This document shows, piece after piece, positions 1 to 10,818 of a stretch of DNA of 64,000 bases. Each line of letters starts with the position of its first letter. The stretch's first letter is position 1. The DNA comes from Channallabes apus (taxonomy: Eukaryota; Chordata; Actinopteri; Siluriformes; Clariidae), in NCBI GenBank assembly GCA_030522415.1, contig CM060127.1, positions 3,975,707 to 4,039,706 of the forward strand, given 5' to 3'. The position numbers and the translations under genes were made by a program. The notes under the pieces were generated by a model. It was not told the origin of the DNA. It made no database searches and worked only from the letters and a program-made list of their open reading frames with translations.

Positions 1-140
1 ACAAATCATTCTCATGAATTTAGTTTTTAAGTCAGTTTTACTTGACCCTAATATCTTCCTCAGTGTTAGTTTGTTTGATCACATAGGAGAGGGCGTTGTT
101 AATGAGTTGATTGACAATTTTGGACATGACAATCCAAATA

Positions 141-685
141 TACACTACCGTTCAAACGTTTGGGGTCACATGCAAATTTCTTTGTTTTTGTTTAGTGATT
201 TATTTTCTACATTCTATAACAATACTGGGGATTTCAAAACTATAAAATAACACACATATGGAAGTAGGTAATTACAGTTACTGTAGTTGTTATTTTAAGA
301 CACAGAGGTCAGCCTTTCTGTAATAGTTCTTGCAAGAACAGTATTGTGTCAAGTGCATTTGCAAAATCCGTCAAGCACCATAATGAAACTGTCTCTCATG
401 AAGGCCGTCCCAGGAGGATGAGACCAAAACCTACCTCTGCTGCAGACGAGAAGTTCATTTAGAGTTGTCAGCCTGAAAAATGACCAATTAACAGCACCTC
501 AGATTAGAGGCATTATGAAGTCTTTACAGAGCAGAAGTAGCAGAAACATCTCAATATCAACTGTTCAAAGGAGATTAATGCATTTTTTTGGAGGCCTTCA
601 GCATTCCTTTACAATGTAGAAAGAAATAAAAATCAGGAACCATCATCGAGTTAGAAAGTGACCCCAACTTTTGAATGGTAGTGTA
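141..685 (+). mobile_element. Tc1-like element, internally deleted (non-autonomous)
   Basis: The ends are inverted copies of each other (left TACACTACCGTTCAAACG, right the complement with one or two changes) and are flanked by TA on both sides (139-140 and 686-687), the Tc1/mariner target duplication. Between about 385 and 580 the + strand carries a broken reading frame resembling the Tc1 N-terminal DNA-binding domain (pieces such as SHEGRPRRMRP and TAPQIRGIMKSL), with stop codons. No catalytic domain remains. A second copy lies at 50717-51151. Confidence 0.8.
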
Positions 686-689
686 TATT

Positions 690-1620
690 TACTTATATCT
701 TTTTATTATTATTATATTTTCTTGTTTACAGATGTTAACCATTTACAAAATTATGTTTGTGTCTCACACCTCCAACCTTCTCTTACAGTGTTTATTATTT
801 AAAAATTATATTCATCTGTACATTTTACAAAATACTTAAGACATAATTTGAGGTAAGAACAATGATTGACAGAAATTTTAACAAATGACCATGAAATAAA
901 CAGCCACTTCTCAGCCATGGTGGTTTCAGACAGATGATAAAAGGGTGTGATGGCAGAAGACAGGAGGTTCTAGAATAGCTAGTGTAGACTAGAGAAAGTG
1001 ACCAATTAGTGACCTCTACTGGAATCTTAACCAGAACTTGAGTCCTGCCATGATGTCTGGATCCTGTAGGCTGTGAAATTGTAGCAGGATTTTGGTGCAC
1101 CAAACACTGATGCACTCTTACTTGTCTTATGATGTGAAAAAATCTGAAATGCTAATGAGGCTGTGCAGTGGTCATACTTTAGAGGAAATTAATTATTGAT
1201 AGTTGTAATTTTTTTGATCTGTGCAATCAAACTATAATTATTAATGTAATGCTACGTCTTTTATCAACCTGTTTCCATCATAATAACTTAACCATTATTG
1301 TCTACTGGTATTAATTTAGGAAATTACTTTTTACCAAGTATTTTTTGTCATGTCCCCAAAGGGATACAATGAATAAAAATATTTGTAAACATGAACCATA
1401 AATTTAATGTTTTCATATTTTTTCACTTGTCTTCACTATTTCTTCTGCTGTTTATACAGTACACACCAGATCAGAATATCTACATATACAGTGTTTTATA
1501 TGAGATTTTTGTTAGTTAGTTAATTAATTAATTGTTAGTTATTGTTAATTATTTTTTGTTTGGATAGTTTACTTCCATCTTCCAGTTAATACTATTATGA
1601 AAATTTTCCACAAGAGGACA
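690..1620. other. No gene recognised; AT-rich intergenic DNA
   Basis: An open frame on the - strand at 825-1115 (96 codons) has no recognisable domain. The segment around 1020-1110 looks repeat-derived, but I cannot name the family. Confidence 0.4.
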
Positions 1621-1621
1621 T

Positions 1622-1857
1622 GGCGGCACGGTGGCATAGTAGTTGTCCACACATCTCCAGGCTTGAAGGTTTAATTGCCGCCTCGGGTCTGTGTTTCCTC
1701 ATACCAATCCAGGGACATGTAGATTAGGTTAACTGGCCTTTACAAATTGCCTGTTGGGTGTGTGTGTGTGTGTTGTGCGATGGATTGGTCCTCTGTCCAG
1801 GGTGTAGCCTGCCTTGTTCCCTATGTTGTATAGAAGAATAATGAATGAATGAACGAA
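1622..1857 (+). repeat. tRNA-derived SINE (family A), diverged copy
   Basis: It starts with the GGCGGCACGGTGGC head shared by the other copies and has the later block of a long conserved tail (CCAGGGTGTAGCCTGCCTTG) and a terminal TGAATGAATGAACGAAC simple repeat. Box B is badly decayed. Better copies occur at 18947-21972, 54167-54512 and 62317-62702. Confidence 0.7.
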
Positions 1858-2198
1858 CAAGTAATATAAAATAATAACAGGAAATATGTAAATGTCTTGT
1901 CTCTTAAATCAGCTTTAGGAGTTCATAGCCTTTGTGTGGAAAAACTAGCACTGATAAAGTCATAGTCAAAAATGTTATTCAAAAACACTACATTTTGTTG
2001 AAATTAGAAGGCTTGCATTTACAGTATATTTTTGTAGATATTCATTCATTGACCTAACAAAAAACAACCAAAGACTACAAGAATTATGCCATAAATAAGA
2101 AAAACTGAGAAAAAGTTGCCAAGAGCATTTAATCATAAATAAACTCAGAATAACTAACAGAACATTCAAGGTGAGGTGTAGCCCAATCATGTACCGAC

Positions 2199-2838
2199 TG
2201 TAACGGGGTGCTAGTGTGGGGTTTGGAGAAGACATGGAGGCGGAGGTGATAGAGTGAAAAAGGGTTTTTAATAACGGAACCAAAATGTGAACATGTACAA
2301 ACAGGACTCAAACTGAACTAACACACAGAGCTGAACTGAAACCACGGAGCTGGACTGAACACACAGACTAAACTAAACATTGAGCTAAACTACACATGGA
2401 GCTAAACTAAACATAGAGCTAGACTAAACATAGAGCTAAACTAGACAGGGCTAAATCAAACACAGAGCTAGACGAAACACAGAGTGAACTAAACACAGAG
2501 CTGACTAAACAAAGAGTTGACTAAACAAAGAGCTAGACTAGATACAGAACTGAACCAAAACACAGAATAACAAACCAAGATCAAGGGGGAGTGGCATGAC
2601 ACCTAGAACAAAACACCCACTTAACATTACCGTAGCAAAACAGATGCCCGACCCAGAACAACGGAAACAAAAGGCTATTTATCTTAGGCTTGATTTGGTT
2701 GCTAACCTCGATCAGGTGTGCTCCCATTTCCTGACCGAGGTGCATTCTGGGATACCGAGTTCGAGAACTAAACTGAAATGGAACAGAAAACAAAATGGAG
2801 TCTTTGAGTATGGCGCCATCTGGTGTTCGACCGTGACA
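2199..2838 (-). repeat. 3' LTR of the non-autonomous LTR element
   Basis: This 640-bp LTR is the uninterrupted copy. It contains a run of degenerate short repeats (variants of ACACAGAGCTAGACTAA, forward strand 2320-2570). Comparison with 4276-6080 shows where the second LTR was split. Confidence 0.8.
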
Positions 2839-3034
2839 TTACCCCCCTCCAAAGGGCGCTACTCCGGAGCGCCCAAAGTGGTGGTCCAGGGCACCCCCCC
2901 CCCCCCAAGGTCCAATGTCGGTCCTCCCAACCGAGAGGCTGCAGCACAGGTTCCCTGGGCAGGGTGGCAGGGTGGGCACAGGAGCTGGGTCGTCGGCGAA
3001 CCCGGGCGGCGGAGCGAGGAGCACTGGCGCGGGG

Positions 3035-4081
3035 TCATCGGCGAAGCGAGGAGCACTGGCGCGGGTCGGGCGGCGGAGCAAGGAGCACTGGTGCTGGTCC
3101 GTCGGCGAAGCCAGGCGGCGGAGCGAGAAGTACTGGCGCTGGATCGCAGGGCAGAGACGGCGCTGGATCGCAGGGCAGAGACGGCACTGGATCGCAGGGC
3201 AGAGACGGCGCTGGATCGCAGGGCAGAGTCGGAGCTGGACCGCCGCCGAATCTGGCCGACGGCTCGACGTCGTTGACGAGGCATGGCCATGGCGGAGGAG
3301 GCAGCTCGAAGTCCTCGGAGGCGGATGTAGGCAGCTCGTCATCGAGGCATGGCGGAGGCGGCGGCGGTAGTTCGGTGTCGTCGTCGACGAAGCCAGACAG
3401 CGGTTGAGGCACAAAGTCATTGACGAGGCAGGGCTGTCGTGGAGCTGGCTCATGCCCTTTGGGGCTGTCTGGGAGATCGGAGCCCTCCACGGGGCTGACT
3501 GGGAGATCGGAGCCCTCCACGGGGCTGACTGGGAGATCGGAGCCCTCCACGGGGCTGACTGGGAGATCGGAGCCCTCCACGGGGCTGACTGGGAGATCGG
3601 AGCCCTCCACGGGGCTGACTGGGAGATCGGAGCCCTCCACGGGGCTGACTGGGAGATCGGAGCCCTCCACGGGGCTGACTGGGAGATCGGAGCCCTCCAC
3701 GGGGCTGACTGGGAGATCGGAGCCGTCCACGGGGCTGACTGGAAGATCGGAGCCCTCCACGGGGCTCTCTGGAACGGCTGGGCCCATCACGGGGCTCTCT
3801 GGAACGGCTGGGCCCATCACGGGGCTCTCTGGAGATTCTGGGCACCTTCGATTCAGCTGAACGATCTGATCCTGGAGTCGTGCCCCCAACTCCAGCAGGG
3901 TTTGCATGCGTTCTAGATCGTTGGCCTCTCTGCACGCATTGACCTGCTGGATGAGTTCCCCAGCCAGCTGTTGGAGTACTCGCCTCTGCTGCTGGTGCTC
4001 CACGCCGTGCCCCGTCTGTCGACACTCCGACTGGGGTTTTTCCCTACCCCTGGTTCCGTCGTCCTGTGTCCTTGGAGGCAC
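3035..4081 (-). CDS. Repetitive proline-rich ORF of the non-autonomous LTR element
   Basis: The 348-codon frame starts soon after the 5' LTR. Residues 1-80 are hydrophilic and may form a short coiled coil (LERMQTLLELGARLQDQIV). They are followed by about ten copies of a ten-residue unit with the core SPVEGSDLPV, encoded by a 30-bp tandem repeat (3471-3770), then proline-rich and PCDPAPSL-type repeats. No retroviral enzyme motif or zinc knuckle is present. It may be a gag-derived or captured coding region, or simply open because the 30-bp unit is a multiple of three. The frame ends before the 3' LTR. No function can be assigned. Confidence 0.45.
   Translation of the reverse strand: MPPRTQDDGTRGREKPQSECRQTGHGVEHQQQRRVLQQLAGELIQQVNACREANDLERMQTLLELGARLQDQIVQLNRRCPESPESPVMGPAVPESPVMGPAVPESPVEGSDLPVSPVDGSDLPVSPVEGSDLPVSPVEGSDLPVSPVEGSDLPVSPVEGSDLPVSPVEGSDLPVSPVEGSDLPVSPVEGSDLPVSPVEGSDLPDSPKGHEPAPRQPCLVNDFVPQPLSGFVDDDTELPPPPPPCLDDELPTSASEDFELPPPPWPCLVNDVEPSARFGGGPAPTLPCDPAPSLPCDPVPSLPCDPAPSLPCDPAPVLLAPPPGFADGPAPVLLAPPPDPRQCSSLRR
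3135..3235. repeat. 24-bp tandem repeat, about four units
   Basis: The unit GCGCTGGATCGCAGGGCAGA plus GACG recurs with few changes, encoding the PCDPAPSL-type repeats on the - strand. Confidence 0.85.
3471..3770. repeat. 30-bp minisatellite, ten tandem units
   Basis: The unit GGGAGATCGGAGCCCTCCAC plus GGGGCTGACT repeats every 30 bp from 3471, with near-perfect identity until the last two units. A related 30-bp unit repeats twice at 3771-3830. The period keeps the - strand ORF open. Confidence 0.95.
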
Positions 4082-4747
4082 GCGTCATATTGGCAGCCGC
4101 GACCCTCTCCAATCTGGCTGCGTTACTCGTTCGCCCTCTTGCTCCAGCTTGTTCCGCCGGATGGCAAGCCTGCTGCCCTGAAAGCCTACTTGCCTCGGCG
4201 TCACGAACATAGCCCCCCCACAAAAAATATCCAGGGGAGGCCGCTCCGCTATACTACTTTTTAGGTCGGGCATTCTGTAACGGGGTGCTAGTGTGGGGTT
4301 TGGAGAAGACATGGAGGCGGAGGTGATACAGTAGAGTGAAAAAGGGTTTTTAATAATGGAACCAAAATGTGAACATGTACAAACAGGACTCAAACTGAAC
4401 TAACACACAGAGCTGAACTGAAACCACGGAGCTGGACTGAACACACAGACTAAACTAAACATTGAGCTAAACTACACATGGAGCTAAACTACACATGGAG
4501 CTAAACTAAACACAGAGCTAGACTAAACACAGAGCTAGACTAAACATAGAGCTAAACTAGACACAGGGCTAAATCAAACACAGAGCTAGACGAAACACAG
4601 AGTGAACTAAACACAGAGCTGACTAAACAAAGAGCTAGACTAGATACAGAACTGAACCAAAACACAGAATAACACAAACCAAGATCAAGGGGGAGTGGCA
4701 TGACACCTAGAACAAAACACCCACTTAACATTACCGTAGCAAAACAG

Positions 4748-5296
4748 GGGGGTATTCTTCGTACGTCGCTTGAAACATCCGAGATGAACTGACACATCTA
4801 AGATGAGATCATCGTGCTAATTACGCTCTGGCTAAGTTGGTTCTTCGAGCACACCTGTTGTTGATGATTAGTATGGCCGGATTGAGTTGTCTAGGATTAT
4901 TGCACGTTCGTGCGTTGGTTTAAAAGGCGATATGCATCGACAGTAGAAACAATGATCACAAGCCCTTTGATTGGTTGACGAAATGACAAAAGAACAAGCT
5001 CAATTTTTTTTGTAACACCTGTTATGCGCTGAAATGCTTCCCTGCCATGGATCCCCCCCTCCCCCCACACACACACACATAATCGCTATCAAATATTATA
5101 TTAGAACATAATATGCACATATGTTTTACAAATTCCATGAGACAATAAAATAAAATAAGAAATATGAAAATAAATATGTTTGTATATGGAAAATAGAAAT
5201 ATGAATTTTTTTCAAAAACATGTATACTTTTATATTGTTTACCTTACAGTATAATAAAATTATTTTTTTTATAATGAAAAATTGGACAAAATTATT

Positions 5297-5379
<83 letters not shown>

Positions 5380-5566
5380 TTGCATATTCATAACGAACCC
5401 CTGAAAAATAAATGTGTTACAAAATAAACATTATACAAGAATTTTAATTAATGGTCTGGAGGGCTGTCTCGTGCCTAGAGTTTATTATAATAATAATAAA
5501 AAACCTATGAATTTATGTTCTAATATAATATTTGATATCAATTATATATATATATTATGGCAAGCC

Positions 5567-5603
<37 letters not shown>

Positions 5604-5882
5604 AGATACTTTTCTTTCCCCACGTGAGTCAGTCCACGTCAGCGCTCTTTAACCAATCAGATGTGACCTCACCATTTCAACCAATCATAACCCGGCAGGA
5701 GCGCAGCCTTAATCCTGTTTACATGAAATAAACCTGCTACCGAGCAGGTTCAAGCTTACGGACATGTTGCTATGGCAGCAAATGCGAGATGAGCATCGAA
5801 GAACGAAACAATCCAGGATCAGGACAAATCCACAACAATCAAATCCAGCTAACAGAGTTAGCGACGTACGAAGAACACCCCC
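4748..5882. mobile_element. 1.1-kb TIR DNA element inserted in the LTR
   Basis: The ends are inverted repeats (GGGGGTATTCTTCGTACGTC at the left, its complement GACGTACGAAGAACACCCCC at the right). Flanking triplets are CAG (4745-4747) and CTG (5883-5885), where the intact LTR has a single CAG, suggesting a 3-bp CWG-type duplication. A PIF/Harbinger-like origin is possible but unproven. No transposase frame is visible. The interior includes an AT dinucleotide tract. Confidence 0.65.
5304..5374. repeat. AT dinucleotide microsatellite
   Basis: About 35 uninterrupted AT units lie inside the TIR element. A shorter AT tract follows at 5569-5597. Confidence 0.95.
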
Positions 5883-6089
5883 CTGATGCCCGACCCAGAA
5901 CAACGGAAACAAAAGGCTATTTATCTTAGACTTGATTTGGTTGCTAACCTCGATCAGGTGTGCTCCCATTTCCTGACCGAGGTGCATTCTAGGATACCGA
6001 GTTCGAGAACTAAACTGAAACGGAACAGAAAACAAAATGGAGTCTTGGAGTATGGCGCCATCTGGTGTTCGACCGTGACACCGACATTA

Positions 6090-6714
6090 TGGAACCACTA
6101 TGCAACAGTTAATCAGAAACTAAATTTCAGAATAAGAGGAAAGAGATGTAGTTGTAGTCTGTAAAATACCTATACAGTATAAATATCAGTTGTAACTTAT
6201 AGTTTAGTTTTCAGTGTTAAATTATTTAGAAACAATTTATGAGGCAACTTTTAACATTTGTGTGTTTTATAAATGTTGCTCTTGCCAAAACAGCGATAAA
6301 TAAAAAACGTAAATAAACAAACAAGGAAACAAACAAACAAGTAAATAAATAATGAAAAAGTCACATGTGCACTTTAGCTACTTCCTCTACCTTCAATGTG
6401 AAATGTGCTACATTACATGTGCTACATGTGAAATGTGCTACATTCAGTTTCTTCTAGGTGTGTGTATTGGTGAGCAACACTTTTGTTAAATATTTGTTAA
6501 ATATTTGCTGACAATATTTCTCCTAAAATCTCCAACTTTATACCACTCTTTTTGCAAAAAAGAAAACAGCTCAGCTTTACCTGTTGGTTTGTGACCATCC
6601 ATCTTCCTCTTGATGATACGGTAGGAAGTTTTCTGGAGTAAATGGCAGTGTATATGGTCACACTTAGGAACACAGTGTAGTGTTCTGTTAAAAGATATGA
6701 AAACGTTCATGTAG
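6090..6714. other. AT-rich spacer, no gene recognised
   Basis: The segment between the LTR element and the LINE tail shows only short local repeats (GTGCTACATGTGAAATGTGC at about 6405-6440) and no convincing coding frame. The - strand frame near 6486-6725 contains a phrase weakly reminiscent of Tc1-like transposase, too weak to call. Confidence 0.4.
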
Positions 6715-7741
6715 GGACATCTCAATTCAATTCAATTCAGTTTTATTTGTATACCGCTTTTAACAATTGACATTGTCTCAAAACAGCTTTACACAATCAA
6801 AAGAATTATTTAAGTTTGTATGGAATGTGAATGTGTATGAATCAAAATGTTCAGATAGTCCCTGGTGAGCAAGCCCGAGGGCGACAGTGGCAAGGAAAAA
6901 CTCCCTGAGATGGTAATAGGAAGAAACCTTGAGAGGAACCAGACTCAACAGGGAACCCATCCTCATCTGGGTGAAACAGATAGCAGGAAATGATCTGCAT
7001 TTATACAGTGTTAAGTGTTAGGTTCAGCTATAATAGTTGATGTTAATTGATGTTATAATAGTTGATGTAAAATGGAGTCCAGTAGTTATTGGAGACTCAG
7101 ATAGACTTGTAGAAAGTTCCAGTCCTGAACTATCGAATTGTCAAGTCCCCAGAGAAACAGCTGACAACACCAGTCGAGGCCAGAACCATCTTCTAAGTAG
7201 AGAGAATCATCCCCAGACACCAGACGCATCCCAAAGAGACACACGGGGCATCCATGCGACGAGACCTCCAACCAGAAACGGGGCACCAGGATGGATCAGA
7301 CAGGTCCGGAGGGCAGAGGGAGTCTGGATCACTGGCAGCTCAGGAACGACATGTGTAGCTTGACAGAGAGAGAGAGAAAGAGTGAAAGGGGGAGACAGGG
7401 GGAGAGAGGAAAGAGAAAGAGGGGGAGAAAGAGAAAAGGAGGAGAGATTGCAATTAGGTATGGTCACAGTCACAATGTATAATGTGAATGTATATTTACT
7501 GTAGAGTGCAAGCAGGGACTCCGGCAGGACTAACTATGACAGCATAACTAAAAGGGAGAGCCAGAAGGAAACACAAACATGAGGGGGAACTGAGATGTAA
7601 AGCAAACAATCACCTCACCTTCAACAAACCTGAGTGATCAAATGAGACTGAGGAAGACAGCATCTAAACATACCAGTTCACCATAATACTCTACGTCCAT
7701 GAGTCCCCCAGATCTGCTCCTTTACCTTATGGCAAATCTAT

Positions 7742-8506
7742 TTATAAAAATGCTTGGCTAAATAAATAGGTTTTTAGCCTAGACTTAAACACTGAGACTG
7801 TGTCTGAGTCCCGAACACTATTTGGAAGACTATTCCATAATTTTGGGGCTTTGTAAGAAAAAGCTCTGCCCCCAGCTGTAGTTTTCATAATACGCGGTAC
7901 TGACAAGCAGCCTGCATCCTTTGACCGAAGTAGGCGTGGCGGATCGTAAGACACTAGCAGTTTGCTCAGATACTGCGGCGGATACTTGACTGCTTTATAT
8001 GTCAAGAGTAGTATTTTCAAATCAATGCGAAATTTCACAGGGAGCCAATGTAGCGAGGATAGGATAGGGGTGATGTGCTCATATCTTCTGGTTCTAGTGA
8101 GGACTCTCGCTGCTGCATTCTGGACTAGCTAAAGCTTGTTTATGCACCTAACTGAACAACCAGACAGTAAGGCATTACAATAGTCCAACCTAGAAGTGAT
8201 AAAAGCATGAACTAGTTTTTCTGCATCGTTTAGCGACAATATATTTCTTATCTTGGCAATATTTCTGAGGTGAAAGAATGCTATCCTGGTGATATTATCT
8301 ACATGAGCTTCAAATGAAAGGCTGGAATCTATAATCACGCCAAGGTCTTTTACTGTTGCACTTGATGGAACAGAAAGGCCATCTAAAGTTACGGTGTGAT
8401 CTAAGATTTTACTTCTAGCTGTATGCGGTCCTATGACTAGAACTTCTGTCTTATCCGGATTAAGCAGAAGGAAGTTAATTAGCATCCAATTTCTTATGTC
8501 CTGCAT
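7742..8506 (-). pseudogene. LINE reverse transcriptase C-terminal remnant
   Basis: Two frames (8506-8129 and 8038-7742) carry typical distal RT phrases such as LNPDKTEVLVIGP, KDLGVIIDSSLSF, RLDYCNALL and FSYKAPKLWNSLP. The catalytic core lies upstream in an intact LINE and is deleted here. A frame break separates the two parts. Confidence 0.8.
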
Positions 8507-9089
8507 ACATTGCTTTAGCTGGAGCTACATTATCTAAGGTACAACGAAATGTCGACTCTAAATATTCAGTCGCCTGATCGAGTTCTGTGGGGTCAGACGG
8601 TGACCTAATCGAAGTTGATAACTCTGGGAGATTACTGATAAAACTCTGTGTGGTAGTTGATGTGAATGTATGTTTAATACGGTAGCGCGGTGCTGTGCGT
8701 ACATTATCACTGTGACACACTTGAATGGAGACAAGATAGTGATCTGAGATCATTTCAGACAGTGGAATTGTGAATACATTTCTTATACTTAATCCGAAAA
8801 ATATTATTAAGTCTAAAATGTGATCTGCTTTATGAGTGGGTCCTACTACACACTGATTTACGCCTACGGAGTCCAGTATGGACATAAATGCTGTTCTCAG
8901 AGGGTCTTCTGTATTCTCAAAATGAATGTTAAAATCTCCGGCAATTAACACTTTGTCTACAGAAACGACCAGGTCTGAGATGAAATCCGCAAATTCACTA
9001 AGAAATTCAGAATATGGCCCTGGAGGTCTGTAAATTATAATTAGTGGAATCGACTGAGCTGACTTAATATACTTAGTTACACATATGTT
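8475..9089 (-). pseudogene. LINE endonuclease domain (APE-type), truncated
   Basis: The frame shows hallmark endonuclease phrases IIIYRPPG, LIAGDFNIHFE and ISDHYLVSI. It is interrupted at 9089 by the Gypsy element and its N-terminal part resumes at 14924 (phrase GRGGGVAVIYND). The downstream end runs into the RT remnant through a deletion that shifts frame, so no full ORF2 protein can be made. Confidence 0.8.
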
Positions 9090-9868
9090 TGTCATGACAC
9101 GCCAAGCCACAGCTCCGTCATGATCCATGTTTGTCAACAACTCTCGCATGGCACCACGCCCCCTCTCCTCCCTGTACACCTGGACGCTATTAGTAATCAG
9201 CCCTGTTACCTATTTAAACCACACCCTGACACTGCCTCGTCGCCAGATTATTGTGTGCCTCACTAGCCCAATCTTCCAGCGATTTTTCTACATTGTCTAT
9301 TGGATCTTGACCACGCTTTGTTTTCCCCGACCACGATTTTGTCTCTCGTTTTTTTGGATACTTTACTCTGGATATTTCATGTTGCCGACCTCTTACCTGT
9401 TTACGACTACGAGCTTGGATCACGGACCCCCTCTCGTCTCTCCGGCTTCGACCTCTGCCTGCTTCACGACAACGATTAGCCCTCGCGGCTCGCTGAGCTC
9501 TCTCCCCCTCCATCCACACCGGCATCTCATCGCGGAGCTCTCTCTCTGCATGCGCTCGCTCTGCGCGCCGCCACAGCTCAAGCTCACGCTGCACGCGCCT
9601 GCATTGATCCCAGCTGTCACTCGCGCCGGCTCGCGCACTTCCGTGTTTACGCTACGCTTGCGTCACACGCATCGCCTCCCCATCTCGACACAGTCACGAG
9701 CTGGTACTCCGTGTTTCCGCATTTCGGCGAAGCCTCCTGCCTGCATAAGGTATTTTGCAACGCGGAATTTAATCACTGCCCTGCCTGCTTCACTGTTCAC
9801 AAGCACCACTGTCTCCCATTTACCCTGTCTGCACTTGGATCCCTCACGCCCCCTAGCGGCCCCTGACA
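9090..9868 (+). repeat. 5' LTR of Gypsy element 1
   Basis: It begins TGTCATGACACG and ends GCCCCTGACA. The long open frame inside (9127-9888, repeated at 14182) is a by-product of GC-rich sequence and is not counted as a gene. Confidence 0.92.
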
Positions 9869-9889
9869 GAATAATCTGGCCATACTAAA

Positions 9890-10798
9890 ATGGATCCAGC
9901 AGAGGCAGCTCACCTGAGAGGAGCATTAGAGAGTCAAGGAGTACTCTTAGGCGCCCACCAGCAGGAAATAAGACAGATCACAAGCTCACTTCAAAGCATC
10001 ACGGAAACACTGCAGTCTCTCTCCGCTCAGGTTGGGAACCTACAACCTCCTGCACACACTCCTCAGCCCCTCCCTCCAACACTCTCGCCTGGCCTAGAGC
10101 CCCGCCTGCCAGCACCGCCCACCTATGATGGAGATCCAGCCACCTGCCGCTCCTTTTTGTCTCAATGCTCTCTCGTCCTGGAACTACAGGCCACATCATT
10201 TCCCACGGAGCGTTCCAAGGTGGCCTACATCATCACCCTCCTGTCAGGAAAGGCGAGAGAGTGGGGGACGGCATTGTGGGATGCCCAAGTCCCGTGCTGC
10301 TTCGCCTATAGGACCTTCACGGATGAAATGAGGAAGGTCTTTGACCGCTCCTTTACGGGACATCAAGCGGCTGATCACATCCTTCAGCTACGTCAAGGAA
10401 TTCGTTCCGTTTCTGATTATGCCATCGAATTTCGGACCCTGGCTCCCTCTTGCGACTGGGACGAGAGGGCCCTCTTCGACTGCTTTTTTCATGGGCTCTC
10501 AGACCCAATTAAGGACGAGCTGGCGGCCCGGGAGCTGCCCTCGAACTTACAAGGACTCATCGACTTAACGACCCGCATTGATGACCGTAAACGGGCACGC
10601 CGAAAGGAGCAGCAGCCTTATCGCGAACCACGCACCCCAACACTCACCCTGGCCACACCCCAGCCACCCCCTGAGCCCATGCAGATAGGCCGTGCACGCA
10701 TCTCGCCGGAGGAGCGTCAGCGCCGTAGAAATGAGGGCGCCTGTTTCTACTGTGGCCAGGTCGGCCATGTTGTGCGATCCTGTCCACTAAAAGGCTAG
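9890..10798 (+). CDS. gag: Gag polyprotein of Gypsy element 1
   Basis: The 302-residue frame starts at the first ATG after the 5' LTR, 21 bases downstream. Residues 1-60 are rich in Q, L and E and probably helical, the middle is a retrotransposon capsid-type region, and the C-terminus has a CCHC zinc knuckle [14 protein letters not shown] that binds RNA. It stops with TAG at 10796-10798. The pol frame is one base behind (-1) and is open across this end, fitting a -1 ribosomal frameshift to make Gag-Pol; no classic slippery heptamer is obvious, so the exact site is unproven. Gag builds the cytoplasmic particle in which the element is copied. Confidence 0.9.
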   Translation: MDPAEAAHLRGALESQGVLLGAHQQEIRQITSSLQSITETLQSLSAQVGNLQPPAHTPQPLPPTLSPGLEPRLPAPPTYDGDPATCRSFLSQCSLVLELQATSFPTERSKVAYIITLLSGKAREWGTALWDAQVPCCFAYRTFTDEMRKVFDRSFTGHQAADHILQLRQGIRSVSDYAIEFRTLAPSCDWDERALFDCFFHGLSDPIKDELAARELPSNLQGLIDLTTRIDDRKRARRKEQQPYREPRTPTLTLATPQPPPEPMQIGRARISPEERQRRRNEGACFYCGQVGHVVRSCPLKG

Positions 10799-10818
10799 GC
10801 CCCCCCGTAGTTCTGGGG

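Larger units (their letters stand above)
2199..6080 (-). mobile_element. Non-autonomous LTR retrotransposon with repetitive ORF
   Basis: Two direct LTRs beginning TGTCACGGTCG and ending CCCCGTTACA (read on the - strand) enclose about 1.44 kb. A perfect 5-bp target duplication, CCGAC, flanks the element (2194-2198 and 6081-6085). A purine tract (GGAGGGGGG, - strand) lies beside the 3' LTR as expected for a plus-strand primer. There is no protease, reverse transcriptase or integrase; the interior holds only a low-complexity proline-rich ORF. It would need enzymes from an autonomous relative, probably Gypsy-like; that is an inference from LTR shape and TSD length. Confidence 0.8.
4276..6080 (-). 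repeat. 5' LTR of the non-autonomous LTR element, split by an insertion
   Basis: The LTR sequence runs 4276-4747 and resumes at about 5885, matching 2199-2838. The intervening 1.1 kb is foreign. Without it the LTR is about 665 bp, slightly longer than the 3' copy because of extra short repeats. Confidence 0.8.
6715..9089 (-). mobile_element. LINE (L2/CR1-like), 3' portion, internally deleted
   Basis: Read on the - strand the order is endonuclease domain (9089 to about 8510), then the C-terminal part of the reverse transcriptase frame (about 8506-7742), then an untranslated tail ending in short AATTG-type repeats near 6720. The polymerase core, including the usual YADD/FADD motif, is missing, so the two parts are joined by a deletion near 8505. 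The tail has the widespread teleost segment CCTGGTGAGCAAGCCCGAGG (6861-6880), also seen at about 51660. The 5' part continues at 14924-15055 beyond a Gypsy insertion. Confidence 0.8.

Noticed and set aside
3471..3770. CRISPR-like array of 30-bp repeats
   Set aside because: Units are directly adjacent with no spacers and encode a repeated peptide; this is a minisatellite in a eukaryotic LTR element.
2596..3916. Long + strand open frames over the LTR element interior
   Set aside because: They mirror the repetitive - strand ORF; the LTR polarity, purine tract and duplicated repeats support the - strand.
9127..9888. 253-codon open frame in the Gypsy LTR (again at 14182-14949)
   Set aside because: Lies within the LTR, is repeated in both LTRs, and has no known domain; compositional by-product.
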